From contig NZ_CP085081.1 in the NCBI RefSeq assembly GCF_023243115.1, positions 1,302,001-1,366,000 on the forward strand: DNA of 64,000 nucleotides. Reading direction: 5' to 3'. The notes under the pieces were generated by a model. That model saw only the letters and a program-made list of their open reading frames with translations. It ran no database searches and had not been told where the DNA came from. This DNA comes from Sediminicoccus sp. KRV36 (GTDB lineage Bacteria > Pseudomonadota > Alphaproteobacteria > Acetobacterales > Acetobacteraceae). Position 1 is the stretch's first letter, and the number at the start of each line of letters is the position of its first letter. Position numbers and translations under genes: made by a program. Positions 63,800 to 64,000 of this stretch are shown piece by piece.

Positions 63800-64000
63800 A
63801 TGGATCAGCGCCTGCACGCGGCGGAAGCCGCCAGCCAAATGCCTGTCTCGACCGGGCAATTGCCGCCGCCCGAGGCCGTTCGCGCGCTGGTGCGCGAGGC
63901 GTGGGAGCGTTTTGGCAGTGTCACGGAAGGCCGCGTTGCCGACTATATCCCGGCCCTGGCGCAGACCGCCCCCGGCCTGTTCGGCCTGTGCATTGCCGGC
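63800..64000 (+). CDS. glsA: Glutaminase, N-terminal part (runs off the window)
   Basis: 67 codons visible. After a 24-residue leader the sequence LVREAWERFGSVTEGRVADYIPALAQTAPGLFGLCIAG matches the N-terminal serine-dependent glutaminase pattern (E-G-x-VADYIP-x-LA-x-x-xP-x-LFGI). It would deamidate glutamine to glutamate. The active-site serine lies beyond the edge. Divergent from the AraC gene. Confidence 0.8.
   Translation, partial: MDQRLHAAEAASQMPVSTGQLPPPEAVRALVREAWERFGSVTEGRVADYIPALAQTAPGLFGLCIAG

Overview
The window is compact, high-GC (roughly 68-70% by eye) chromosomal DNA of an alphaproteobacterium, most probably an Acetobacteraceae / Rhodospirillales relative such as Roseomonas or a sister genus. 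Evidence for this is the tatB-tatC-serS order, the heavy use of GTG/TTG starts and ATGA/TGATG stop-start overlaps, and six separate Bug-type (TctC) periplasmic binding proteins, a family strongly expanded in Roseomonas-like bacteria. I found no rRNA or tRNA gene, CRISPR array, integrase, transposase or prophage. The assignment to a genus is inference.

Left part (1-13 kb): tail of a Bug protein, an OmpA-like lipoprotein-free outer membrane protein, then a glyoxylate/hydroxypyruvate block (tartronate semialdehyde reductase, hydroxypyruvate isomerase, serine-glyoxylate aminotransferase, divergent FAD/Fe-S hydroxyacid dehydrogenase), small enzymes (DUF924, VOC, acyl-CoA-dehydrogenase-like, enolase superfamily) and htpG with a plausible heat-shock promoter. 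13-19.6 kb: one long leftward operon coupling a complete TRAP transporter to protocatechuate 3,4-dioxygenase (pcaH, pcaG), a PcaB-like lyase and a TauD-like dioxygenase. 19.6-34.4 kb: DUF4424 and beta-propeller proteins, a DMT exporter, a luciferase-like monooxygenase, a tightly overlapping operon glpK / SelA-like PLP enzyme / AtuA / AtuA C-terminal-like protein / Bug, a M20 amidohydrolase, a cluster of nested palindromes, and an operon of Asp/Glu-racemase-like protein, ureidoglycolate lyase, MetE-like protein and Bug.

34.4-43.9 kb is the most unusual part: a chemosensory array (membrane receptor, CheA, CheB, CheR, a double-CheW protein, a stand-alone receiver) merged with an Rsb-type partner-switching module (receiver-PP2C phosphatase, STAS antagonist, HATPase anti-sigma kinase). 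There is no CheY, flagellar gene or sigma factor nearby, so the likely reading is receptor -> CheA -> phosphorylated receiver-phosphatase -> dephosphorylated STAS protein -> release or capture of an unknown target of the RsbW-like kinase.

Right part (44-64 kb): acyl-CoA dehydrogenase / Bug / nitronate-monooxygenase-like operon; a GH8 endoglucanase translationally coupled to a periplasmic binding protein; RidA, Bug and CnbZ-like genes; a 0.5 kb low-GC non-coding stretch; DUF3297, an isolated urocanate hydratase, a GT4 glycosyltransferase and a low-GC sulfotransferase; an ABC ATPase; tatB, tatC, a possible 48-residue gene, serS, an AraC regulator, and the start of a glutaminase gene at the right edge.
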